Origin: Ascaphus truei
Taxonomy: Eukaryota > Chordata > Amphibia > Anura > Ascaphidae
Reading direction: 5' to 3'
Assembly (NCBI GenBank): GCA_036426205.1
Contig: CM071570.1
Location: forward strand, 2,743,997 to 2,807,996
Length of the DNA stretch: 64,000 nt
Positions 32,205-43,286 of this stretch are shown one piece after another. Position numbers and translations under genes: made by a program. Each line of letters opens with the position of its first letter. Position 1 is the stretch's first letter. Below the pieces are notes generated by a model, which was given only the letters and a program-made list of their open reading frames with translations, searched no databases and was not told the origin of the DNA.

Positions 32205-32675
32205 TAGGCGGTGCTCCCTGGAGTGAGAGTAAACTCTGTAGACACATGAGAAAAGATAGTAGGTCCCGCAAGACAAGACCTGCAGAAAAATGTAATAAAA
32301 CAAAAAGATCAAACAGCCAGTGCACTCACATGCTATATAACCTTACACAACAAATTACAACGTGCCGTCCGCAGGCTTGAGGAGCTGTTGCGTGGTGTGT
32401 GTAGAGGCTGGTTCTCCCGTGTATCTCCTCCTCGCGGCCGCGACTCAGAGCGCCAAAGTCCACCTCAGATGACGTCACTATTCACCGTCGCTTCCCTCCT
32501 CAGCCGGTACGTGCACGCAGCAATGCGTACAGTCTAAGCTCCACAATAAGCGCGTTTCGTGACTACTGACATCACTTCCTCAGGGGTAATGGAGCTATGG
32601 TGAATGTATGTGCTATTTAAACACATAAAAAGCTAAATCCAGGGCCCTGATAGGATAATTAGATCTTAAAGGGAC
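32205..32675. repeat. Terminal-type repeat, inverted copy of 40796-40866
   Basis: GTAAACTCTGTAGACACATG and GAGAAAAGATAGTAGGTCCC followed by GCAAGACAAGACCTGCAG (32231-32285) are the reverse complement of 40796-40866. Further right lie GCGCGTTTCGTG and ACTTCCTCAGGGGTAATGG. Penelope-like elements commonly carry such inverted or partial terminal copies; assignment is inference. Confidence 0.5.
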
Positions 32676-32902
32676 TGTGGACGGACGTTTACAGAGGTAC
32701 ACACTTGGAGTCGTTTATAATGTGAAATTATAATAAGGCTTTATTGTGCCTTTTCCTTTTCATCAGGAAATTCATCCAAACAAGGGGGGGGAACAAAGCT
32801 TCTAATCACTTGGGAGTATTTCTAGTGAAATCCTTGCAATCAGTTCACATCTCCATTAGTTAAGCTTCTCCCAGCCCAAACACATAACATGAAAATAAGA
32901 GA
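32676..32902 (-). mobile_element. Distal part of a split minus-strand LTR
   Basis: On the minus strand this contains GGCACAATAAAGCC, a polyadenylation-type signal, and ends near CCGTCCACA (32676). It has no LTR start; the matching start is at 38616-38258, on the far side of the 32903-38257 element. The proposed whole LTR would be about 586 bp. Confidence 0.5.
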
Positions 32903-33693
32903 TGAGGGTCATGTAAAATGCCTACAGTAATCTCTCCTGGGCAGTAAGCCTGTAAGTGTGGCATGCAGCATAATTATGGAGGTTTCCCCTCAAACTGTGG
33001 GGTGCTCTGTGTATGGCTGGGACTGGGTCACTGCTCGACTCCATGTTAGTGATGTCATAGAGTGTCAGCATCAGAAGCTTACATAAGGCACAGCACTGTG
33101 TTCTAAAGTTGAAGTTGTTGCAAAGTTGAGGAAGGAGTGCAGCTCTTGTCAGAGTTGAGGAAGGAGATCAAGTATATCAGAGTGTCAGTTTGTTATGTAA
33201 CTCCATGGGAGGCTGTGTCCAGGGACCTGGCACAGGAACAGTGATTCCTGAGGGAATAGTGAATCCCTGATCGGGATAAATACCTAATCAAAGGGAGCAC
33301 TGGCAGATGAGCGCTGAAGATACTACTGCGGAGGGCAGTTGCCCTGCCGCATCAATAAAGATGAGTTCAGCCAGAAGAAACCCTCTCGTGTATCTATCTG
33401 GGATGAGGTGTTACACAGAGGAGCACCAGGAGGAGTTCCTCGCCAGGATCATCCCATGCGGACGCAGGGACCCTGGTGAGGTGAGGCTGCGCACTACGAC
33501 ATAGGTGTGAGACTCAGCCACACTACCTCAGCTGACTGTCTGACGGGTTCTCCCCAACACCATCATGCGGGAGACTCAGGAGTCCTGTAGCCATCAGGTG
33601 CACCATATGAGATATCCCACTGTATGGGGTCCGGTTAGACCACAGGGGCCAATGTGAGATGGTGGGTTCAGGCGGGCCAGAAACACCGTTACA
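32903..33693 (+). mobile_element. 5' LTR of a 5.36 kb LTR element
   Basis: This ~791 bp LTR matches 37466-38257 along its length (AAAATGCCTACAG, ATTATGGAGGTTTCCCCTCA, CATCAGAAGCTTACATAAGG, CATCAATAAAGATGAGTTCA). It has ACTCCATG and CACTGTGTTCTAAAG words in the body, an AATAAAG signal near 33353, and ends CCGTTACA. Two bases later TGGAGGCGCTGCTGAG (33696-33711) sits in primer-binding-site position. The two LTRs differ by many single-base gains and losses, so the element is not young, or one copy is poorly polished. Confidence 0.85.
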
Positions 33694-36600
33694 TTTGGAG
33701 GCGCTGCTGAGATCAGATTCCGTCAACAGGACAGGCTTTTAGCTAGGTCACTTGGAAAACAGGGAGGGAGATGTCTGCTGCCACTTTGTGCTGCGTAGGA
33801 CGGACCTAGGGGTAGTCAGGGTGACGGGATATTGTCAGTTCGCAGGGACAACCTAGGGGCCTGAAAGGAGTGAGGGGTCTGGAGCGGGCTATAGCTGACC
33901 GAGTCACCTTGAGGCAGTGCTAAGTGGTATGGATGCAGAAGGGACACGATCTGTTACAACCTTGGTACAGGATCCTGGAGAGGTCTGCGCTAGGCCTGAC
34001 CAAGACAGGTAGACGCCCCAGTTACTGCATGGCAGAGCCAGCCACAGTATACCTAGCCCTTCCAAAACCACCGTAGGGCGCACACTGGGAGGAGAGTGTC
34101 ACAGCAGACACGATAGAGTTGAGCCTAGCCTGAGGTAGTGCAAACCCGGAGTCCACACCTAGGAAAGGTACACATGTGGTGGTGGCATTGAACTAATCTT
34201 TATTGTAACCGGTGTTGGGACTGCCCCGCAGAGTGGAGCCTCATGTTACGAAATGTAGAGAGAGTGGAGGTATCCGCGGGCGCGGAGAACGTAAAATGGC
34301 GGACAGAGGCTGATGTGAGGTCAACCGTGGCGTGCAAACCCATTCTGAAGAGCGACTGTCGCCGCGTTGTCATTGACCAGGGCTGCTCTGAGCGGAGCGA
34401 AGGCTATGGGCTGCCCCGTTTTTATCCTTATGGGACAGCGAGGGGCCACCCTGAAGAGTGTGAAGAAATTGTTTATAATGGGGGAGAACCCGTGAGGAGA
34501 GCAACCAGATGGACTTTGACATACTCAAAAGCAACCAAAATGGCGGTTCCCGCTTGCTAGGAACCGCATGGGACAGTACCCAGAAGAAAAAATGCTGCTG
34601 CAGAAACTTGCACAGAGCTGGCCGGGGAATGCGCGAACAGCAGAGCCCGCCCTGATGGGGGCAGGCGAGAAAGCTAATGGCTGCGCCGGATGGCAGTGAC
34701 TAATTCACCCCTGTGTGCTGAGGTCAACCGTTGCGTTTATGGGACCCCCCCCGCTGATTTCTAACATGGGGTAGTGACTTTCAATTATGCTGTGGGGAGA
34801 CCCACTGGGCCCATGGGAATGATATCCGACGCGTCCAACTACAAAAGTATCCGGCCGTGTAGGTGAATTGCAAGTAAAGTACCTTGTGCAAAAGCTGCTG
34901 CAAGGAGAAGGCGGGAACTAGCGCGGGAAAGGAAATCCAGCTCTGAGGAGGAAATGGGCGAAACGCTAGACCGCGCCCCACCAGCTGAGAGGAGCGGTCC
35001 TAATTAAGCGGGCATGTATATTCCCTGTGGGGACCCGCCCATTATTGCCACCCCTTGGGCTGTTACAACTCTGTCAGATAAGGGAGGAGCCGAAGCAGGG
35101 GAGTGGCGAGGAATCCAGCCAACTCCACCAGTCAGTTGCGAGGAACCACAGAGAAATGAGAGACACTGTCAGGAAGTGACTCCTGTACCAGATGGCATGC
35201 TCCTCCACTGTGGGCACTATGGTCTCCACCCACCCTGACTCCAGTTGGCCCGGCGGGGTGCTGGTGGTGAGAGGTGGCCAATACAGAATACGGTAGTCGG
35301 GGCTCTGACCTACAATTCGGGCCTGCCCGGAGGTACTGTGAAGTACTGATTGCAACGTTGCCCTCATAGCGGACTTTGTATCTGTGGCCTATGCCCACAT
35401 TCGTCACAATACAGGCTGTGACCCCCCCGGTGGATGTGACAAACGGCGCTCTGCTGAGATCCCGGGCGCGCTGTGGATCAACCGCGCAGTCCCGGGCAGG
35501 GGAGATGGAAGCCGGTCAAGTCGGCTGGGTCATGGCCATTGAGGAGGCTGGAGTAAACCCTGAGACCGGGGTAAAGAGCTTTCACCACGCCCCGACTCCC
35601 CTAGGTCGGGGGGGGCGAGGGAACACTCTGATTAAGGTACCTCCGTGATGGCGGGGTGGTTAGCAAGAACGGAGCGGTAAAACAGGACGGGAAAAATAAC
35701 GACGCCCCGGTGGGAGTGAGTGACCGGTACGTCCCCTCACGCGCAGATAGGCGTCCGACCGACGTAGTCCCCGCCATCCCAGACCTGGCGGGAGATGGGA
35801 GAGAGACGCAATACACCCTGCGGAGGGTAAGACAAAAAGCCCTATCTCTTACCTGGTCACAACAGACGGCGACGAAGCGCTGGAAGGGCCCCGCGTCAGG
35901 CCCAACGGCACGGGGAGGGACGGCATCACTTCCGGTGGCGACGGCGGAGAACCGGAGGTCGTGTGGAGGAAGAGATCCCGCATGGGGGTTTCCAACGCGA
36001 GATGGTGACGATTCGGTGCCGGGGAGGACAGGACGTAACTTCCTGGTTGGCGACGGCGAACCAGGAAGGGGAGGCAGCGACGACTTACGGCGTTGGGGGG
36101 GGACGGCCCCCGACCGCTCGTATTGACCAGAACATGGAGGAAAGAAGAAAAGGACACCGGTTTTGGGTCTGTACAGGACTGAGGAGGGTGAGACATCATA
36201 CCTTGGACCAGTCTACGGGGACAGCCGGAGGAGCGGTTCCGTTAAACCCGGGTTCCGTTGTTCCGGGTCCCGTCCATGCCCCATACCCAACCCCCATGCC
36301 CTCGAGCTAATGCCCTACCCCATTCACACGGTCACCGGGTTCAACCGCCCAGCTTGGTGGAACTTGGGGACATACCTTTGTGGGGGGGGAGAAAAAAAAA
36401 CGGACTGGGGAGAGGGCAGCTCAGTGAGCTACGAGGGTTGGGTCACCGGGGAGGGAGGAGAGACGAATTGAGGGTGGCGAAGAGAATACAGTACCCCAAC
36501 TGGCAAGCTAAAGAGTCTCCGGGGGTCATCAAGGTGCGTCCAAACCGAGCATCCACAAGGTCGTCAAGGCGGTTTTGTTTCGTGTTGATGATGAAAGGGA

Positions 36601-37465
36601 ACCAGGGCTTAATCACCGTTAAGGAGGATACCGGGGGGGCACCGCCCCACTATGTTGAGGGGACCAAGAAGCTTGGAATGGACATTGGTGAACGTCCTCA
36701 GGCGGGGGACGCCGAAGCTGGTTAGATAGGTGCCTGGCTGAGAGGCGGAGAGAAGTATACCACACGAGAAGTAGGGACAGGGGAATTACCAGGGAGACGG
36801 TGTTCCAGCGGAGCGTTAGAGGACATAGCCGCCTCAGGTGTACCCGACACCACTGTGGATCCCCAGTTGATCCTGATGAGTCACCCTACATGGGTGTTTC
36901 CTGGGAGGGCCACGGTAATGCTGATGGACCAGGGTCAGTTAGCGGACGAGGGCTCTAATAGTCAAGTAAAAAAATCCCATGGGTTGGAGATAGTATCCCT
37001 ATGCCGGAACCCTTGATGGATGAAAAATTGAGGACAATAGGGAATCGTCGCTCCAAGAACTATAGGCTGTACCTTAACCAATAGGGGGAGCCGACAAGGA
37101 GTAAAAAGGCAGAAGAAAAGAATAGAACCCTGATGCGAGTGTGGAGCATAGGGAGAAATGTTCACCAACATAGACGTGGACCTATGTGCCAGAGAGCAGG
37201 ATCACCTAGGCATATTATGTTACGGTCTCTGGATATGGGTAACCGGGAAGTGAGGAAACCTGACCCAGATCTATTTTTAGGGGGGGTTACTGACGCATCC
37301 TGCGGGGTTCTGTGGCTGCTGGTGCGGGCGGGGCTTGGCGGATGAACTGTTATCATGTATAACTGTATTGAACGTTTGTGATGTAATGTTTTCTGTTGCA
37401 GTGCTTCCTGGAAAGAGGTAGAAAATTAGGTCCCAGCGAGGACGATGGGATTCACCAGGGGAGAA
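33694..37465 (+). mobile_element. Internal region, LTR element without recognisable gag or pol
   Basis: The 3.77 kb between the LTRs has only short, unrelated frames (for example 34243-34560 and 35656-36126). None shows a protease DTG, reverse transcriptase YxDD, RNase H or integrase motif. The right end has a purine-rich ACCAGGGGAGAA (37454-37465) next to the 3' LTR, in polypurine-tract position. The element is therefore non-autonomous or fully decayed; large non-autonomous LTR elements mobilised by relatives are a known class. Confidence 0.65.
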
Positions 37466-38257
37466 TGTAGCGGTCAGTAAAATGCCTACAGTCATCTCTC
37501 CTGCTGGCAGTAAGGCCGGTAAGTGTGGCACATGCCAGCAGTAATTATGGAGGTTTCCCCTCACAACTGGTGGGGTGCTCTGTGTATGGTGGGACTGGTC
37601 ACATGCTCTGATCCTGGTTAGTGATGTCAGAGATGTGTCAGCATCAGAAGCTTACATAAGGCACAGCACTGTGTTCTAAAGTTGAAGTTTTGCAAAGTGA
37701 GGAAGGAGGCAGCTCTGTCAGAGTTGACGGAAGAGGAGATCAAGTTATATCAGAGTGCAGTATGTTATAGTAACACTCCATGGGAGGGCTGTGTCAGGGA
37801 CCTGGCACAGGACAGTGATTCCTGAGGAATAGTGAATCCCTGACTGGGTAACATACCTAATCAAAGGGAGACTAGGCAGATGAGCGGCTGAAGATACTAC
37901 TTGCGGAGGGAGTGCCCTGCCGCATCAATAAAGATGAGTTCAGCCAGAAACCCTCTCGTGTATCTATCTGGGATGGTGTACACAGAGGAGCACCACGGAG
38001 AGTTCCTCCCAGGATCATCCCCCATGCGGACGCAGGGACCCTGGTGAGGGGAGGGCGTGCACTACGACTAGGTGAGATCAGCACACTTACCTCAGCTGCC
38101 TGTCTGCGGGTTCTCCCCACACCATCATGCGGAGAGACTAGGAGTCCTGAGCCAGCAGGGTGCACCATATGAGATATCACACTGTAATGGGGGTCCGGTT
38201 AGACCACAGGGGCATGTGAGATTGGGTGGGTCAGGCCGGGCCAGAAACACCGTTACA
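37466..38257 (+). mobile_element. 3' LTR of the 5.36 kb LTR element
   Basis: Starts TGTAGCGGTCAGTAAAATGC and ends GAAACACCGTTACA, 792 bp. It carries the same AATAAAG signal (near 37928) as the 5' copy. The right flank continues as the split minus-strand LTR. Confidence 0.85.
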
Positions 38258-38616
38258 CAGTATAAGCAGTCTCTTATAATGAAAGTCTTACTTTCTGTCT
38301 TGGAGGAAAAGCTTCTCTGGTTCAGCTCCCTTCCCTCAGGCTGTGTTCGCATTAGGGTTCAGAAGTTTTCCCTGTGTCTTGTAAGCAGCTCTGTTGGGTT
38401 TGACAGAGTCAAGACAGTTGTGAGAGTCAAAGACAATCTCTGCACTCTCTCCCAAGTCAGCCCAGATATGAGCTAAGGAGGAGTCCTTTCCGTTTGAACA
38501 TACGGCTTTGTAAGCCATCTCAATCAGGAGGTGGTGTTTAGTAATTAACTACAAGAAGTTAACACAACATGCAGATTGAAAGGACATTACTGAAACAGGG
38601 ATAAGTCCCCGTTACA
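38258..38616 (-). mobile_element. Proximal part of a split minus-strand 3' LTR
   Basis: On the minus strand it starts TGTAACGGGGACTTATCCCT at 38616, directly after a purine-rich CAACCAGGGAGT. It runs to 38258, where the plus-strand element's LTR begins. With 32902-32676 it would make one LTR with start, polyadenylation-type signal and a CA end. Confidence 0.5.
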
Positions 38617-40020
38617 ACTCCCTGGTTGTGGGAAGTCGGGCTTACCACGGCCAAAGCCCATCCTTCCACTCTCATCGAGATCTTTCTGTGACTTGAATGA
38701 GAGTGGATGGAGGAAGAGAACTTTCTGTCCCGCTGGGATTGGAGCCTTTCCAGTTTATTTTGTCTACTCCTCGAAGGTGCTTGAGATCAGCACTCCTCAG
38801 TCGCTCGAGGAGGACTTTTTCCACGTAAAGTCTTCTTATTGCTTGCGCGGTCTTGAGATTTCTGTTGCGTCGGGCACTCCTCTTTTTGTAGACAAAGTGT
38901 ATGGCAACAGTTGTAGAGCAGTTAGGACTAGCCCTTGGAGTTTTCTGCTCTTGAAGCGGTCTTTCTTCAGCTTCTCCACACCACGGAGTCACCAGTTCAG
39001 CTTCTTCAGCTAAGGATTCTGCACTCCTACCTCTGTTTGTTGCCTGTTGGGCAGCTGTAGGTTTGGCTAGTGCTTTCTTTGGTGGTTCAAACTTTGTATT
39101 TTTGTTTTGAAGTTGCGTAGAGTCCCCAACTCTCACTGTACCCTTGTCCTCACGGGCATTAGTTACTGTGGGATACTGGTGCTTGGGCAGTGTCAATACC
39201 TTTTTCCGTATTGGAGGAATCTATATCAGAGTCTCCTTCATATTCTGGAGCTCTGTAATTTTTATCGTCAAGGTTGCCGCTGCGTCTGTTTTCTCCTTGG
39301 TGTACTGACTTAAGGGAATGGAACAGTCTCTCTGTCTCTCCAGCTCTTGCTCCAGTTTCTGAGCCTTCTCACGCTCCCTCACCTGGTATCGAAGCTCCGC
39401 CTCCAATGATGCTCTGAAGACATGCAGCGTGGCCTTTAGCTCCTCATACTGCTCTGTGGGGACGTACTGGGTATTCAGACGTTCCTGCAGCTCTTGTACC
39501 TCTTTAGCAGCCTGCAGCTTTTCTTCCTGCAGTGTTTGCTGCTTCTCCTCAGCATACTGGACCTTGCAGTTGGTTCTGCAGTCGGTGCTCTGCTTCAAAC
39601 ATTTCCTCTTTCAAAAGTTTATTTATTTCTTTAAGAGCCTGCAGCTCTTCATTCTTTCCCTTGACGTATTCTGTCAACTCAGAATTTTCTTTTTTTAATC
39701 TTAAATTTTCTCTTTTTTCAGTCTCTGTACTATTCAGGGCTTCCTTGCAGTCCACCTTCCATTTTTGCACATCTGCTTGGAGGCGGGCTGTCTCCTGGTG
39801 TGAGACTTCCATCTCCAGGTTTAAGTTCTGAAGCTCCTTCTGAGAGACTTTGAGATCTAAGTTAAGATGTAGGATAGTTTTCCTTGAAATGTCCAGCTCC
39901 TCAGTGAGACTGTGTAGTTCCTTTCTGGAAACTTCCAGGTCTGTGCGGCAGCTGTTGGTCTCATGATGTGAGGCATCCAGTGCTCTGTGGAGTGTCATTT
40001 TATTTATCTTATATGCACAT
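38617..40020 (-). pseudogene. Coiled-coil reading frame of an LTR element (gag-like or captured)
   Basis: Three minus-strand frames in sequence (39998-39549, 39598-39221, 39196-38672) make an almost continuous ~440-codon region with one frameshift near 39.57 kb and one in-frame TAG near 39.2 kb. The first two are strongly heptad-like: ELHSLTEELDISRKTILHLN, NLRLKKENSELTEYVKGKNE, KLQAAKEVQELQERLNTQYV, QYEELKATLHVFRASLEAEL, KAQKLEQELERQRDCSIPLS. The third is basic (IHFVYKKRSARRNRNLKTAQ). The region ends just before the purine tract and the TGTAAC LTR start, so it belongs to that element. I do not recognise a gag domain. The coiled coil loosely recalls UACA/ankycorbin-type proteins, so capture of a host coding segment is possible but unproven. 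Confidence 0.55.
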
Positions 40021-41290
40021 TGGAACTGTGATCGATCCGTGTGGAGAGGGCGTTAACACCTGAAGACCCACTACTATCAAATTGTGTACATCAGAACACC
40101 AGCCAAAGATACCTTTCAAGGCCTCGTTTCATCTACTTTGATGTGAGTAGCTAGTGGCTGTGTGGATGTGATCATCATCTTCAGAGAGTACTGCGCAATG
40201 GTTTCTTTCTTTTCTCTGATTTCAGATATACATTTACCAGCAAAAGGAATTCTGAAAGATTACCTGTGAGATCCACAAACTCTTCCTCTATTCAAAGAAC
40301 TGGGAACAATTTATCAGTTTTAGGCACCTGATAGTGCGCCAAGGACTGTATTCTCTTTGTTTGATACTACAGTTAGCTTGCTTTGGGTATAGAGGCGAGA
40401 TTCTGTTGCTAGTCCGAGATTTCATTATAGGTCTCTAGCACACTTTTGACTTTTCATTGTCTCACTTTTATGTAGGCATTTGTTTTGTGTGGCATGTAGC
40501 TATTTGCTTATTCCACACTTCATATGTTTTGATTTACTGCTGCTCATTATTCTTATTACTAGTTGTGCCTGCAGCTGGGCGGGAGTGTCCTGCTATCTGC
40601 TATAACTGTCACTACTCTACTTGCCCACATTTATTTTGTTTGTACCATCAGGCCTATATTGTGCCAGAGACGGTCCACTAAATGTTTTATTTCGTTTTTT
40701 TTTTATACCCGTTTGTCTGTATTTTTCCTCATCCATTGTCTATCTAATAAAATAATTATTTTGTACCCACTTTAAAGAGTGCCCCAGATTGCAGTTTCTG
40801 TAGGTCTTGTCTTGCGGGACCTACTATCTTTTCTCATGTGTCTACAGAGTTTACTCTCCCTCCAGGGACTTTATTCTCTTTGTTTGTCAATTCGTCTCTA
40901 GCCCTATGGAAAGGCTTGATATACAATCCTAGGCAGCACCCCCTCCCTCCCCATTAGCCTTGGTGGTTGTGTGGCCACTTTGTTCTATTGATTATCCTGC
41001 ACAATTAGGGTTAATCATTTTTTGCACATTTTTATGTTGGTTCACATTTATTTTTTGTTGTAATCATCACGGTATAGTAATAGGTTGAGTGCTTGTTTTA
41101 TGGTTTAGGTTCTCTTTTATATAACTGTAGTATCAAGTTACACTACAATAGTATCGCTACAGATGAGCAGAGGGTGGCTAGAAGAGCAGCAGTGTATGAA
41201 TTGAACTCTCAAAATGGTATATAATAGTAACCAAGTGGAAACACGCATTTCAGACTCGAATAGATACAAGTAGCTAAATGTAAAATCTGG
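40021..41290. other. Repeat-derived sequence upstream of the Penelope-like frame
   Basis: No gene. 40796-40866 is the inverted partner of 32215-32285. The remainder (40050-41290) has short open frames only and probably contains the 5' terminal region of the plus-strand Penelope-like element. Confidence 0.4.
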
Positions 41291-41815
41291 AGAGTGGGAT
41301 TAATTAAATTCTTTGCAAAAGAAGAGGATCTAACACATTTAGACTGGAATACACTACAAGACATGATATCTCTAGCAGGAGAAAACGAAGGAGAGTCCAC
41401 AACAAGACCCGAAAAAATACATTTCAGGCCTAAATCTACTTTTATACCACCGTTTCAAATAAGCCCGGCTATTACCACATTTTTTCAACTGGTCAGAAAG
41501 GATATTATGGACATTAGAGTCAATAACACCAGCAAAGGCAATCTTTCACATTCTGAACGAGAATGTTTGAAACAACTAAAAGACCTTAAGTGGGTCGTGT
41601 TTAAGTCCTCTGATAAAGGGAGCAACACAGTTATATGGCCTATTGAAATGTGTATTACTGAAGCTAATCGTCAGCTCTTGAATCCAGCTAATTACAAAAT
41701 ATTTTTTCTAGAACCAACGAGGAACTTCAAACTACTGGTGGACGATCTGATTTATACTGCTGTGGAAAATGGAACCATCAGTGTTAAAGGATCTCAGTAT
41801 TTGAGGGTAACACAC
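41291..41815 (+). pseudogene. Penelope-like element, N-terminal part of the reverse transcriptase ORF
   Basis: The frame 41294-41815 encodes FRPKSTFIPPFQISPAITTF, RKDIMDIRVNNTSKGNLSHS, ERECLKQLKDLKWVVFKSSD, KGSNTVIWPIEMCITEANRQ and LLNPANYKIF. This is the pre-RT region with the 'DKGxxxV' finger of Penelope-like reverse transcriptases. The frame stops being Penelope-like exactly at CACAC (41811-41815). The next expected segment (PTMYFLPKVHK) is found at 48842 onwards, in the same strand and reading phase after removing one CACAC/TACAC copy. Confidence 0.85.
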
Positions 41816-41831
41816 TGTGATGGTGAGGGGG

Positions 41832-43286
41832 TGTAAGGAATCCACTCCTGGCTTTGATTATAGCTTTTGCAGACTTCTGCAGTTGCAAAAGCTTCCTCTG
41901 GCAATCAAAGGCACATGTGCTGCTTCTCATTGCAAGCTTCTGCCCTGTTGCTCCATATTGGAGGAATGCTCACACCACCCTCCTCCTGTGATTGGATCTC
42001 CGTCCTTTATACCTTGGCGTTGGCACTGAAACAGTGCCGAGCATAATTTCACTACCCTGGACACGTTAGCTGTCTCTTCCACCAAGCCACCCTGGCTTGT
42101 ATCCTGTGCGTACTAACCTTTCTGGCTTTTGTCCCTAGTTCCTGATGCCGCCTGCTAGTTCACATGCGGGGGGCCCGTTCCTGACTTCTCTGCAGAAGCG
42201 TTGTTTCCTGAGGCCGCCTGTAGTTTTCATGCGGGGGCCCGTTCCTGACTCTCTGCTGAAGCGTTGTTTCCTGAGGCCGCCTGCTAGTTCCATGCGGGGC
42301 GGCCCGTTCCTGTATTCTCTGCTGAAGCGTTGTTTCTGAGGCCGCCTGCTATTCCATGCAGGGGCCCGTTCCTGCTTCTGTGCTGAGCGTTGGTTTCCTT
42401 GGAAGGTCATTCACTTCCAGGACCAAGACCCATTTGGTTTCCACTCTCACAGAGGGTAAAAAGGAAGGTTCACAGTGTAGTGTAGGACCTGCATTATTTT
42501 GGTTATACCTTGACGTTGGTATTAGCAGGCTTTATGACGCCTTTGGCCAAAGGGTCTAAACTAACCAATTATTATTATTGAAGTATTTTATTTTATATGT
42601 TTTGTCAATTGGATGCAGCATTGGGCACCCCCTGTCTCTTGTTATACCTTGGGCGTTGGCACTGAAACAGTGCCGAGCATAATTTCCTACCCTGGACACG
42701 TTACTGTCTCTTCCACAAGCCACCCTGGCTTGTATCCTGGCGTACATACCTTTCTGGCTTTTGTCCTCCCTATTCCTGAGGCCGTGCTAGTTTACATGCG
42801 GGGCCCCGTTCCTGACTTCTCTGCAGAAGCGTTGTTTCCTGAGGCGTCTGATAGGTTTCATGCGGGGGCCCGTTCCTGACTTCTCTGCTGAAGCGTTGTT
42901 TCCTGAGGGCCGCCCTGCTAGTTCCATGCAGGGGCCCGTTCCTGACTTCTGTGCTGAAGCGTTGGTTTCCCGATGCTGCCTGTGGTATACTTCGGCCAGC
43001 CTGCGTCTCCCCCGGCTGAGACCGGCGTCATGGGCGCAGGCCGCTCCTCATGAAGAGTGGTCACTCCCGCGCTCACGCTCTATAAGATGAAGCGGGAACT
43101 CCTGACTACCTGTTGCCGAACGCCCTGCTTGAATAACGAGCGATGCTGCCTTCTCCACTCCTGACCCTGCTACGTACGACTATGAACTGCTCACTCCGGA
43201 TAGTCTGGGACTAAGGTCGGTGATTATATAACCCCACCTCAGCCCCACGGTCCGCATCCCGGTTTGTGGCGAGCACAATCGTAACA
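41832..43286 (+). mobile_element. 5' LTR of the inner LTR element, expanded
   Basis: Starts TGTAAGGAATCCACTCCTGG and ends CACAATCGTAACA, matching 45703-46518 at both ends, but 1455 bp long instead of 816. The extra length comes from the dispersed repeat at about 42410-42650 and a second copy of the CTGGACACG...GAGGCCG part. Flanked on the left by GGGGG (41827-41831). Confidence 0.8.
42135..42410 (+). repeat. ~63 bp sub-repeats inside the LTR
   Basis: About four copies of CCTGAGGCCGCCTGCTAGTT, CATGCGGGGGCCCGTTCCTG, ACTTCTCTGCTGAAGCGTTG, TTT. The same unit occurs about three times each at 42775-42985 and 46005-46205, so LTR length varies by unit number. Confidence 0.9.

Noticed and set aside
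33307..33504. Short frame in the 5' LTR
   Set aside because: Lies in LTR sequence, and the corresponding 3' LTR frame is not conserved.
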